9,013 bases of DNA, taken from assembly GCA_003104895.1 (NCBI GenBank), contig PQAG01000065.1, positions 1-9,013 of the forward strand. The letters are read 5' to 3'. Source of the DNA: Nitrosomonadales bacterium (GTDB lineage: Bacteria; Pseudomonadota; Gammaproteobacteria; Burkholderiales; Sulfuricellaceae). The position numbers and the translations under genes were made by a program. Positions 1 through 6,214 of the stretch are shown here, one piece after another. Each line of letters begins with the position of its first letter. The stretch's first letter is position 1. Below the pieces are notes generated by a model. It ran no database searches. It saw only the letters and a list, made by a program, of their open reading frames with translations, and was not told the DNA's origin.

Positions 1-2342
1 CCGAGTATGGCCTGGTTTTCCACGAATTCCGCGATGGTCTGGATTTTCATGGTGTGGCCGATGTTGTTGATGGCCTCCACCATGGCATGGTTGCTTTCGT
101 TGTGATCCATGTCCTTGACGAAGCAGCCGTCGATCTTGAGGTAGTCCACCGGCAGGTTCTTGAGGTAGGCGAAGGAGGACAGTCCGGCGCCGAAGTCGTC
201 CAGGGCAAAACGGCAGCCCAGTGCCTTGAGTTCGCCGATGAAGTGGACCGCCTTGGTGAGATTGGCAATGGCGGCGGTTTCGGTGACTTCGAAACAGAGG
301 TTGTGTGGCGCCACGCCAGCCCCCCTGATCTGCGCCACGACGAAATCGAGAAAGCGCTCGTCGCCCATGGAATGGCCGGAGAGGTTGATGGCGCACACCA
401 TGGGGGTGCTCTTGTGGGCTGCCAGCCAGTTGAGCGCGTTGCTCACCACCCAGCGGTCCAGCGTGGGCATCAGGTTGTAGCGTTCCGCGGCGGGGATGAA
501 TACGGAGGGAGCGACCAGTTTTCCTTCTTCGTCCAGCATCCGCACCAGGATTTCGAGATGGGGCTGATCCCCGTCGCCGGGCGATGTCTGGACGATGGGC
601 TGGTAATAGAGGCGGAAGCGATCTTCCTCGTAGGCCTTGGCAATGCGTCCGACCCAGTGCATTTCATTATGGCGCTGCGCAAGCTCTGCGTCGTCTGCGT
701 GGTACGCCTGCACGCGGTTGCGGCCCCGCTCCTTGGCAAGGTAGCAGGCAGTGTCGGCGTGGCTGAGCAGGCTCGCCCAGTCGAGGCTTTCCTCCGTGAT
801 GGGGACGAGGCCGATGCTGGCGCCGACGGTAAAAATCTTGTCTTGCCAGCAGAAGTGGAAAGATTTCACGGCCTCGATCAGTTTCTCGGCCACGCTCTGG
901 GCCTGGTCAAGGGGACATCTTTCCAGCAGCACGCCGAATTCGTCTCCGCCAAGGCGCGCCAGCATGTCGTTTTCGCGCACCCGGGCTTGCAGGATCAGGG
1001 TAAGCTGGCGCAGCAGTTCGTCGCCGGCCGCGTGGCCGCAGGTGTCGTTGACGACCTTGAACTGGTCGAGATCCAGGTAGAGCAGCGCGTGCTGGTTGTG
1101 TTCGGCAATGGCGTTGCCGATCAGGCCGCTGAGGTGGTGTTCGAATTCGCGCCGGTTCAACAGGCCGGTCAGCGCATCGTGGCTTGCCTGGTAGGAAATC
1201 TCGCGCGCCATGGCATGCGACTGGGTGTTGTCGTGAAACACCAGCACCACGCCGATGATGGTGCCTTCACGGTCGCGGATCGGGGCAGCCGATTCCTCGA
1301 TCGAAAATTCGTGGCCATCGCGGCGGATCAGGACGGTGTGATTGGCGAGGCCGGTGATGCCATTGTTGCGCAGCGCCTTTTCCACCGGGTTTTCGGCGGC
1401 TGCGCGGGTGTTTTCGCTGATGATGTGAAACACTTCAGTCAGCTGCCTGCCGCGGGCTTCTTCCGTTTTCCAGCCGGTGAGTTCCTCCGCCACCGGGTTG
1501 AGGAATTCGACCGTGCCCCGGGTGTCGGTGGTGATGACGGCATCGCCGATGGAGTTAAGGGTGACCTGGGCGCGTTCCTTTTCGGCGAACAGGGCCTTTT
1601 CGAAGCGGCTGCGCTGCGCCCGGTCATCCTCCAGGGCGCGCGTCATCAGGTTGAAATCGCGGCTGAGGCGCGATACTTCGTCGCGCCCGGTGCTGCCGGC
1701 GAGGGTGACGCCAAGATCGCCGGCGGCAATGGAGGCCGAGGCTTTGGACAGGCGCTTGAGCTGTTGCGTCATGGTGCGCACCAGCAGCCAGGACAGCAGA
1801 CCGCCCAGCAGGATCGCCGTAATGGTGTATGCCATGCCCTTGCGGGTGACGATGTCGAGCTCGCCTTGCAGCGCCGAACTGTTGAGGATCACGCGGGCAT
1901 GGCCAATGGGCTGGCCATTGCTGGTGATTGCGCCGATGCTGTCCACCATGCCGTCGTGCCAGATCTGCTTGCCGGTCGCGAGCAGCGCCTTGCTTGGGGG
2001 GTCATCCAGCACCAGGTTGAACAGGCTGGGGTCGGTGGCTGCGCGCACCTTGCCGTCGCGGTCGAGAATGAGGGCGAGCTGCAGATGCGGAACGGATTTC
2101 AGGCTGTTGACCAGCGCGTCCAGCGCATCGACGTCGTTGCTGAGCAGCCAGGCGGGCGCGTTGGCGGCAAGGGTGTTGGCCAGGCTGCTGCTTTCGCTGG
2201 CGATTTGCTGTTCCATGAATGACTGCTGGCGCTTCACCATGTCGGCCACGATCAGGCCCATCAGCACGGCGTGGAGCAGCACCACGCCGCTGATGATGCG
2301 GCCGCGGATGCTGTAAAGAATGAAGTCCAGAAGACGCTTCAA
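1..2342 (-). CDS. Membrane-bound HAMP-PAS-GGDEF-EAL cyclic-di-GMP enzyme (3' end outside window)
   Basis: My translation of the minus strand gives 780 residues without a stop, running off the left edge near the end of the EAL domain. Order of parts: first membrane helix (about residues 16-35), a periplasmic sensor region (about 36-168), second membrane helix (about 169-190), HAMP, PAS (about 255-375), GGDEF (about 385-555), EAL (from about 575). GGDEF is intact at 465-469, preceded by a product-inhibition I-site RxxD (R456-D459). In the EAL domain the motif reads EILVR (E597), and N653, E685, D715-D716 (DDFG), K736 and E772 match known metal-binding and catalytic positions, so both synthase and phosphodiesterase activity are possible. 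The start is TTG at 2342: an in-frame stop lies ten codons upstream with no ATG or GTG between, and the next residues (KRLLDF) lead straight into the first helix. No clear ribosome binding site is seen. The gene starts 10 nt after the lipoprotein gene stop, so the two are probably co-transcribed and translationally coupled. Direction of net activity cannot be told from sequence. Confidence 0.93.
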   Translation of the reverse strand, partial: MKRLLDFILYSIRGRIISGVVLLHAVLMGLIVADMVKRQQSFMEQQIASESSSLANTLAANAPAWLLSNDVDALDALVNSLKSVPHLQLALILDRDGKVRAATDPSLFNLVLDDPPSKALLATGKQIWHDGMVDSIGAITSNGQPIGHARVILNSSALQGELDIVTRKGMAYTITAILLGGLLSWLLVRTMTQQLKRLSKASASIAAGDLGVTLAGSTGRDEVSRLSRDFNLMTRALEDDRAQRSRFEKALFAEKERAQVTLNSIGDAVITTDTRGTVEFLNPVAEELTGWKTEEARGRQLTEVFHIISENTRAAAENPVEKALRNNGITGLANHTVLIRRDGHEFSIEESAAPIRDREGTIIGVVLVFHDNTQSHAMAREISYQASHDALTGLLNRREFEHHLSGLIGNAIAEHNQHALLYLDLDQFKVVNDTCGHAAGDELLRQLTLILQARVRENDMLARLGGDEFGVLLERCPLDQAQSVAEKLIEAVKSFHFCWQDKIFTVGASIGLVPITEESLDWASLLSHADTACYLAKERGRNRVQAYHADDAELAQRHNEMHWVGRIAKAYEEDRFRLYYQPIVQTSPGDGDQPHLEILVRMLDEEGKLVAPSVFIPAAERYNLMPTLDRWVVSNALNWLAAHKSTPMVCAINLSGHSMGDERFLDFVVAQIRGAGVAPHNLCFEVTETAAIANLTKAVHFIGELKALGCRFALDDFGAGLSSFAYLKNLPVDYLKIDGCFVKDMDHNESNHAMVEAINNIGHTMKIQTIAEFVENQAIL

Positions 2343-2352
2343 GGCTGGGCGG

Positions 2353-3255
2353 TCAGCGTGAACGGAATTTCATTTGCGGCGGCAGTCCTATGGCCTCGTC
2401 ATAGCGCCTGAGGAAGAGCGACATGGGCAGATAAGTATCGTTGCTGGCGGGTTCGAAGTGAGCCTGTTCGAACTTGAACTGGCGCTGGTCCAGCTCCTTG
2501 TCCTTGTCCATGCCAGCCAGCACGGTTGCAACCTGTTTCGCCAGTTCGGCCGGAACGTCGTTGCGGGCGACGACGCCATTGTGTGGCAGGGCATCAGTCA
2601 TCCACAGGGTTTCCATTTCCACGGCCTTGTCGGGATTGTCGCGCGACCAGTTTCGCCAGAAGCGGACCGTGGTGCCGCAGGCCAGCGCGTCGCCGGTATA
2701 GGCGTTCATGATGGCGGAAATGGGCGAGCCGACATATTTGACCGGGTTGTCCTTTACCTTCAGGCCGAGTTCGTGCAGATGCAACAGCGGCAGCATGGTG
2801 GCCGCGACTGCCGTGGGCGAGGAAAAGCACAGCGTTTTTCCGCTCAGGTCCGGCGGGTTGCTGAGTTTATTGTCCTTGCGCGCCACCATCATGCCGCGGA
2901 AATTCTCGTCCGGTGTCATTTTGGCGATGACGCGGTAGCCGTGCTCCAGGCTGAAAACGGTCTGATAGGGGTTGGGCAGGCCAAAGTGAAATTTGCGCGC
3001 GGCAATCTTTGCTTCGTAGTCGGCATAGTCCCTGGAGGTTTCGACGCTGAAGCGGATCCCGGGAATCTTGCGTTCCAGATAGCGCACGACGGGTTCGTAG
3101 GCGCTGTAGAGATCCTGGGGGTTGAGGTAGGGGTGTGGGGCGAAGATGTAGGTCGTTCCGGCGGCGGGGGTGCCGCTTGGCCGGTAGCCGCCGCCGGCCG
3201 CGTTGCTGCAGGCGATGAGCATCAGCCATGCTGCTGTTAAAAACAGTTTATCCAT
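2353..3255 (-). CDS. PhnD-like periplasmic substrate-binding lipoprotein
   Basis: A 300-residue exported protein resembling the phosphate/phosphite/phosphonate (PhnD-type) substrate-binding family. The N-terminus is a lipoprotein signal: a short hydrophobic stretch and a lipobox L-I-A-C with the lipidated Cys at residue 16. Family-like features are the opening strand Y-I-F-A-P (36-40), a segment resembling YEPVVRYLERK (53-63), a FGLPNPYQ loop (91-98), the LSGKTLCFSSPTA hinge region (137-149) and VGSPISAIMNAYTGDALACG (about 175-194). The ATG at 3255 is preceded by AGGGGG on the minus strand (3264-3259), a usable though closely spaced ribosome binding site. The next gene downstream, after 10 nt, is a GGDEF-EAL membrane enzyme, and no ABC permease or ATPase is visible. 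By inference it may act as a sensor subunit presenting ligand to that enzyme's periplasmic domain rather than as a transporter subunit. The ligand is unknown: PhnD-like proteins without transporters bind varied small molecules, so the phosphonate label should not be taken literally. Confidence 0.85.
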   Translation of the reverse strand: MDKLFLTAAWLMLIACSNAAGGGYRPSGTPAAGTTYIFAPHPYLNPQDLYSAYEPVVRYLERKIPGIRFSVETSRDYADYEAKIAARKFHFGLPNPYQTVFSLEHGYRVIAKMTPDENFRGMMVARKDNKLSNPPDLSGKTLCFSSPTAVAATMLPLLHLHELGLKVKDNPVKYVGSPISAIMNAYTGDALACGTTVRFWRNWSRDNPDKAVEMETLWMTDALPHNGVVARNDVPAELAKQVATVLAGMDKDKELDQRQFKFEQAHFEPASNDTYLPMSLFLRRYDEAIGLPPQMKFRSR

Positions 3256-3275
3256 GATCCCCCTGCTATGAAAAC

Positions 3276-3291
3276 CCGCTTCTTCGAGCGG
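3276..3291 (-). other. Possible hairpin in the lipoprotein 5' leader
   Basis: Read on the minus strand, CCGCT and AGCGG pair as a five-base stem around a six-base loop, followed by GTTTTC, 20 nt before the lipoprotein start codon. The shape is a very weak attenuator or terminator. The stem is short and could be chance. Confidence 0.2.
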
Positions 3292-3392
3292 AGCTGATTT
3301 ATGGTAACACAGCCGGCCGCGAGTTCAGTCACGTTGCAACGCCGAGAACCAGGGTCAGCAGGCAAGGCGCACATTCTGTAACAATCCATCGC

Positions 3393-3398
3393 TACAAT
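3393..3398 (+). promoter_or_regulatory. Possible -10 element for the divergent binding-protein gene
   Basis: TACAAT, a five-of-six match to the sigma70 -10 hexamer, lies 28 nt before the ATG at 3427. No convincing -35 hexamer is found 16-18 nt upstream, so an activator or another sigma factor would be needed if it is used. The 171-nt intergenic region 3256-3426 must hold the promoters for both divergent binding-protein genes; nothing else definite was recognised in it. Confidence 0.25.
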
Positions 3399-3426
3399 CT
3401 GCCGGTTCCCTTTAGATTGGTGGCAT

Positions 3427-4560
3427 ATGAACATTCCGTTTTTCCTGCGGGTGGCGCTTTTGTTTTTGTCCCTCCCGGGCATTATTCCTTCGGCAGCGGT
3501 TGCCCGCGATATCGTCATTGCGCAGTCCATAGATATTTCTGGTCCGCTCGGCTACATAGGCCAGGATTACCTGGCTGGCGCCAGGGTCTATTTCGACCAT
3601 GTCAATGCAAATGGCGGCATCAACGGCAGAAAGATCTTCCATCAGGTCATGGATAACGCAGGTTCGCCGGAAAAATCCGCGCGCATCAACGCGCAGTTCC
3701 TCGCTTCCGGGCAGAAAATCGACGCTTTCTTCGGCTATTTCGGGGAGGGCAGCCTCGAGAGCCTGCTGGGCAGCCCTGCATTCAGGGCATCGGGCATTCC
3801 GCTGCTCGCGCCGCTTTCCGGCGGCGAGGCTGGCGAGAATGACAGGAACGTCTTCTTCATCCGTCCCGGTTTCGACGGCGAGGCGGTAAAGCTGGCCGGG
3901 CCGATGCTTTCTGCCGGCTTGACGCGAGTTGCCGTCGTCTACGCTGCAAGCAATGACGGAAAATCCGCTCTGAAGGCGGTTGAGGCCATGCTGGCCGGCC
4001 GGAACATGAAATTGACTGGCAAGTTCCCCGTCATGGCGGATGGGGGCGGTCTAGATACGGCCATTAAATCAGCGTTTGCTGCCAGGCCGCAGGCCATCAT
4101 CCTGGCTCTCGACACGCTGCCCGCCGCGCAGTTCGTCAAGATCTACCGACGGCTCGATGGCGGGGCATTCATGCTGGGCCTGTCCCGTATCGACCACAAG
4201 ACCCTGTTCGATATCGCTGGAAAAGATCTGGCCGCTGGCGTGATGATCGCGCAGGTTGTGCCGCATCCCGGCGACTGGAAAGTGCCTGTGGTCATGGAGC
4301 ACAGGAAAATCATGGAAATCTACCGTGACGAGCCCCCCTCCCATCTCACCCTGGAAGGCTTCATCGCGGCAAAAATGCTGGTCAGTGCCATGAAGAAACT
4401 TGGCAAGGATTTCACCCCGATGCAGCTAAGCGATGCGCTGAGAGCGTCCAGAAGCATGGACATCGGCGGCTATTACCTGGACTTCTCCCCAAGCCGCAAC
4501 CGGGGCTCCAGTTACGTCGATATCAATGCCATTTCCCGCAATGGCAGGCTGCTGAACTAG
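3427..4560 (+). CDS. Periplasmic binding protein, branched-chain amino acid (Leu/Ile/Val) type
   Basis: A 377-residue exported protein of the type I periplasmic binding fold (Peripla_BP_6/LivJ-like). A Sec signal peptide covers residues 1-26: hydrophobic core about 5-20, likely cleavage after A-V-A before RD. The mature protein begins with the family-typical first strand IVIAQSIDISGPLG (29-42), then GQDYLAGARVYFDHVNANGG (45-64) and INGRKI (65-70), which are hallmarks of this family. The later segments TRVAVVYA (146-153) and RPQAIILAL (210-218) look like the second-lobe strands. Its length is usual for the family. The ribosome binding site is weak (GGTGG at 3419-3423). No liv permease or ATPase gene is nearby: it is divergent from a PhnD-like lipoprotein and GGDEF-EAL pair, and convergent with suhB. 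It could be an orphan solute receptor, part of a transporter encoded elsewhere, or a sensory partner of the neighbouring cyclic-di-GMP enzyme; the sequence does not decide this. The ligand is unknown. Confidence 0.88.
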   Translation: MNIPFFLRVALLFLSLPGIIPSAAVARDIVIAQSIDISGPLGYIGQDYLAGARVYFDHVNANGGINGRKIFHQVMDNAGSPEKSARINAQFLASGQKIDAFFGYFGEGSLESLLGSPAFRASGIPLLAPLSGGEAGENDRNVFFIRPGFDGEAVKLAGPMLSAGLTRVAVVYAASNDGKSALKAVEAMLAGRNMKLTGKFPVMADGGGLDTAIKSAFAARPQAIILALDTLPAAQFVKIYRRLDGGAFMLGLSRIDHKTLFDIAGKDLAAGVMIAQVVPHPGDWKVPVVMEHRKIMEIYRDEPPSHLTLEGFIAAKMLVSAMKKLGKDFTPMQLSDALRASRSMDIGGYYLDFSPSRNRGSSYVDINAISRNGRLLN

Positions 4561-4589
4561 CCTGGCCTGCCGTCACGGCATCGCTGCGG

Positions 4590-5390
4590 CTACTGGGCCT
4601 TGAGCGCTTCGCTCAGATGGGGGGCGATGGCCTGCAGCAGTTGCCCGAAAATTTTCGGGTTGCCGGCGACGATGTTGCCGCTTTTGAGATAATTCTCGTT
4701 GCCCTGGAAGTCGCCCACCAGTCCACCCGCTTCCTGCACCAGCAGGCAGCCTGCAGCGATGTCCCAGGGCTTGAGGCCGATTTCGAAAAAGCCGTCGAAG
4801 CGGCCTGCGGCAGTATAGGCGAGGTCGAGCGCGGCAGAGCCCGGGCGGCGCAGCCCCGAGGTTTTCTGGATGAGGTCGCGGAACATGCCCATGTAGGCAT
4901 CGATATGGGTGAAATTGGTGTATGGAAAACCGGTGCCGATCAGCGAGTCCTTGAGGTGCGTTTCCTTGCTGACACGCAGGCGCCGGTCGTTGAGGTAGGC
5001 GCCGCGGCCCTTGGTGGCGGTAAAGAGGTCGTTGCGGGCTGGGTCGTAGATCACCGCCTGGCTCAGCACGCCCTTGTGCAGCAGGGCGATGGAAACCGCA
5101 TATTGCGGGAAGTTGTGCAGGAAATTGGTGGTGCCATCGAGCGGATCGATGATCCACTGGTATTCGGATTCGCCGCGCACACCGCTCTCTTCTGCTAGAA
5201 TTTCGTGGTCCGGGTAGGCTTCCAGCAGGATCTCAATAATCGCGTCTTCCGCTGCGCGATCCACTTCGCTGACAAAATCATTGTGGCTCTTGCGTTTGAC
5301 CGTCAGTTTGTCGATATCCATTGAGGCGCGGTTGATGATGTTGCCGGCGCGGCGCGCGGCCTTGACCGCGATGGTGAGCATAGGGTGCAT
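4590..5390 (-). CDS. suhB: Inositol-1-monophosphatase family protein SuhB
   Basis: A 266-residue cytosolic Mg2+-dependent phosphatase that hydrolyses inositol-1-phosphate and related sugar phosphates. In E. coli the orthologue also acts in the Nus complex in rRNA antitermination. The start MHPMLTIAVKAARRAG matches the characteristic SuhB N-terminus, which fixes the ATG at 5390. Metal and substrate motifs are intact: LAEESG (E67, E68), the signature IDPLDGTTNF (D82, D85, 81-90), and LKPWDIAAG (D210). Length matches the family. No strong ribosome binding site is visible before the ATG (CCTACC). The gene is divergent from trmJ with 12 nt between start codons, an arrangement also seen around suhB in other proteobacteria. 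A possible -10 (TAAAAT, minus strand, bases 5438-5433) lies inside the trmJ coding region without a good -35. Downstream it converges on the binding-protein gene with 29 nt between stops. Confidence 0.96.
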   Translation of the reverse strand: MHPMLTIAVKAARRAGNIINRASMDIDKLTVKRKSHNDFVSEVDRAAEDAIIEILLEAYPDHEILAEESGVRGESEYQWIIDPLDGTTNFLHNFPQYAVSIALLHKGVLSQAVIYDPARNDLFTATKGRGAYLNDRRLRVSKETHLKDSLIGTGFPYTNFTHIDAYMGMFRDLIQKTSGLRRPGSAALDLAYTAAGRFDGFFEIGLKPWDIAAGCLLVQEAGGLVGDFQGNENYLKSGNIVAGNPKIFGQLLQAIAPHLSEALKAQ

Positions 5391-5402
5391 GGTAGGTTTT
5401 CA

Positions 5403-6167
5403 ATGACTGTTAATGAACAAGATTCAGGCGCCATTTTACATGGGAAACACGCTGCGTTGGAAAACGTCCGCGTGGTTCTCAGTCACACCAGCCATCCGGG
5501 CAATATTGGCGCGGTTGCCCGGGCCATGAAAACCATGGGGCTGTCGCAGCTCTATCTGGTGAACCCCAGACGCTTTCCGGATGCGGCTGCCGATGCCATG
5601 GCCTCCGGCGCTACCGATGTGCTGGCCGGCGCCAGGGTCTGCGACAGTCTGGATGAGGCCTTGCAGGGCACGGTGCTGGCAGTGGGCCTGACGGCGCGGC
5701 GGCGGGATCTGTCGCACCCCATGCTGTCGCTGCGTGAAGCTGCGCCGCAAATTGTGGCCAAGGCCGCGAATGCGCCGGTGGCCCTGATTTTCGGGACGGA
5801 AATGTCGGGGCTTTCCAATGCGGAACTGGAGAAATGCCAGCAGCTCATGACCATTCCGGTCAATCCGGAATATGGCTCGCTGAATCTGGCGGCAGCTGTG
5901 CAGGTGGCGGCTTACGAATTGCGCTTGTGCAGCGTGGATGCCGTGCCAGTACCGGATGGCTTTCCCCTGGCGGCTTTCGAGGAGGTGGACCAGTTTTATG
6001 CCCATCTCGAACAGACGCTGATCAGGATCGGTTTTCTCGACCCGAAACACCCCAAGCGGCTGATGACGCGCTTGCGCCGCTTGTTTGCCCGTGCGGGCCT
6101 GGAGAAGGAGGAAGTGAATATCCTGCGCGGGATACTCAAGGCGGCAGGACAACAAATAGTTGACTAA
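5403..6167 (+). CDS. trmJ: tRNA (cytidine/uridine-32-2'-O)-methyltransferase TrmJ
   Basis: A 254-residue SPOUT-class (TrmH family) methyltransferase that uses S-adenosylmethionine to 2'-O-methylate residue 32 in the anticodon loop of certain tRNAs. The three family motifs are present in order: HPGNIGAVARAMKTMG (31-46) with the conserved N34 and R40, IFGTEMSGLSN (119-129), and the knot-forming IPVNPEYGSLNLAAAVQ (141-157). The C-terminal part (about 175-254) is the TrmJ-specific extension ending near LRGILKAAG. I chose the ATG at 5403 because GGTAGG at 5391-5396 gives good ribosome-binding spacing; a GTG at 5385 would add six residues and overlap the suhB start. The final codons (Ile-Val-Asp-stop) overlap an IscR-like operator and a promoter for cysE, so the 3' end of the gene also serves as regulatory DNA. 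Confidence 0.95.
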   Translation: MTVNEQDSGAILHGKHAALENVRVVLSHTSHPGNIGAVARAMKTMGLSQLYLVNPRRFPDAAADAMASGATDVLAGARVCDSLDEALQGTVLAVGLTARRRDLSHPMLSLREAAPQIVAKAANAPVALIFGTEMSGLSNAELEKCQQLMTIPVNPEYGSLNLAAAVQVAAYELRLCSVDAVPVPDGFPLAAFEEVDQFYAHLEQTLIRIGFLDPKHPKRLMTRLRRLFARAGLEKEEVNILRGILKAAGQQIVD

Positions 6168-6168
6168 A
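6154..6168 (+). repeat. 15-nt direct repeat, copy 1
   Basis: AAATAGTTGACTAAA occurs here and again at 6954-6968, exactly 800 bases later, in both cases spanning the last codons and stop of a gene (trmJ here, cysE there). With one extra A, the match extends left to AACAAA/AACAAAA. The two host proteins are unrelated, so the shared stretch is best explained by a common regulatory element. Confidence 0.85.
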
Positions 6169-6180
6169 TAAGTACACTAT
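6156..6180 (+). promoter_or_regulatory. Putative IscR type-1 operator upstream of cysE
   Basis: A 25-base element with left arm ATAGTTGACT, spacer AAATA and right arm AGTACACTAT. Compared with the E. coli type-1 IscR consensus (left arm ATASYYGACT, then RWWW, then YAGTCRRSTAT), I count 22 of 25 positions agreeing; the left arm is perfect and all three mismatches are in the right half. It is also an imperfect palindrome (ATAGT paired with ACTAT, ACT with AGT). It covers the -35 and most of the spacer of the cysE promoter, which would suit repression by [2Fe-2S]-IscR. The assignment is inference from consensus similarity and from the iscR gene lying downstream. Confidence 0.65.
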
Positions 6181-6188
6181 AGAATAAT
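6160..6188 (+). promoter_or_regulatory. Sigma70-like promoter for cysE
   Basis: A -35 TTGACT (6160-6165) and a -10 AATAAT (6183-6188), each five of six to consensus, are separated by the optimal 17 nt. Transcription would start near 6195 and give a leader of about 20 nt before the cysE ATG. The -35 overlaps the last codons of trmJ. Confidence 0.65.
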
Positions 6189-6214
6189 GCGAGTACTATA
6201 TCCGATTATCAGTC

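Noticed and set aside
54..2222. A 722-codon open frame on the plus strand, opposite the GGDEF-EAL gene
   Set aside because: Its translation has no recognisable domain and low-complexity composition, while the minus strand encodes an unmistakable HAMP-PAS-GGDEF-EAL protein. Long antisense frames are expected in GC-rich genes with strong third-position bias.
2374..3240. A 288-codon plus-strand open frame opposite the lipoprotein gene
   Set aside because: It is the mirror of a minus-strand gene with lipobox and family motifs, and has no family features of its own.
3237..3530. A 97-codon minus-strand frame across the divergent intergenic region
   Set aside because: It overlaps the starts of both binding-protein genes, has no ribosome binding site of note and has no recognisable content.
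4568..4580. Inverted repeat TGCCG-TCA-CGGCA between the convergent stops, considered as a bidirectional terminator
   Set aside because: The stem is only five pairs with a three-base loop and no T-tract on either side. It may be chance; no convincing intrinsic terminator was found in the 29-nt gap.
4601..4615. Six-base stem TGAGCG/CGCTCA in the last codons of suhB
   Set aside because: No following T-tract on either strand, and it lies in the coding sequence for the Ser-Glu-Ala-Leu-Lys region, so it was not called a terminator.
5385..5402. GTG start at 5385 for trmJ
   Set aside because: It would overlap the suhB start codon. The ATG at 5403 has GGTAGG at suitable spacing and gives a normal TrmJ N-terminus.
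5436..6155. A 239-codon minus-strand frame opposite trmJ
   Set aside because: It shows no family features, and the plus strand contains all TrmJ motifs.
6191..6214. Possible second IscR half-sites (ATATCCGATT and CAGTC) just before cysE
   Set aside because: The two halves are spaced two bases too close for the type-1 geometry and the left half has two mismatches, so they are not called as a site.
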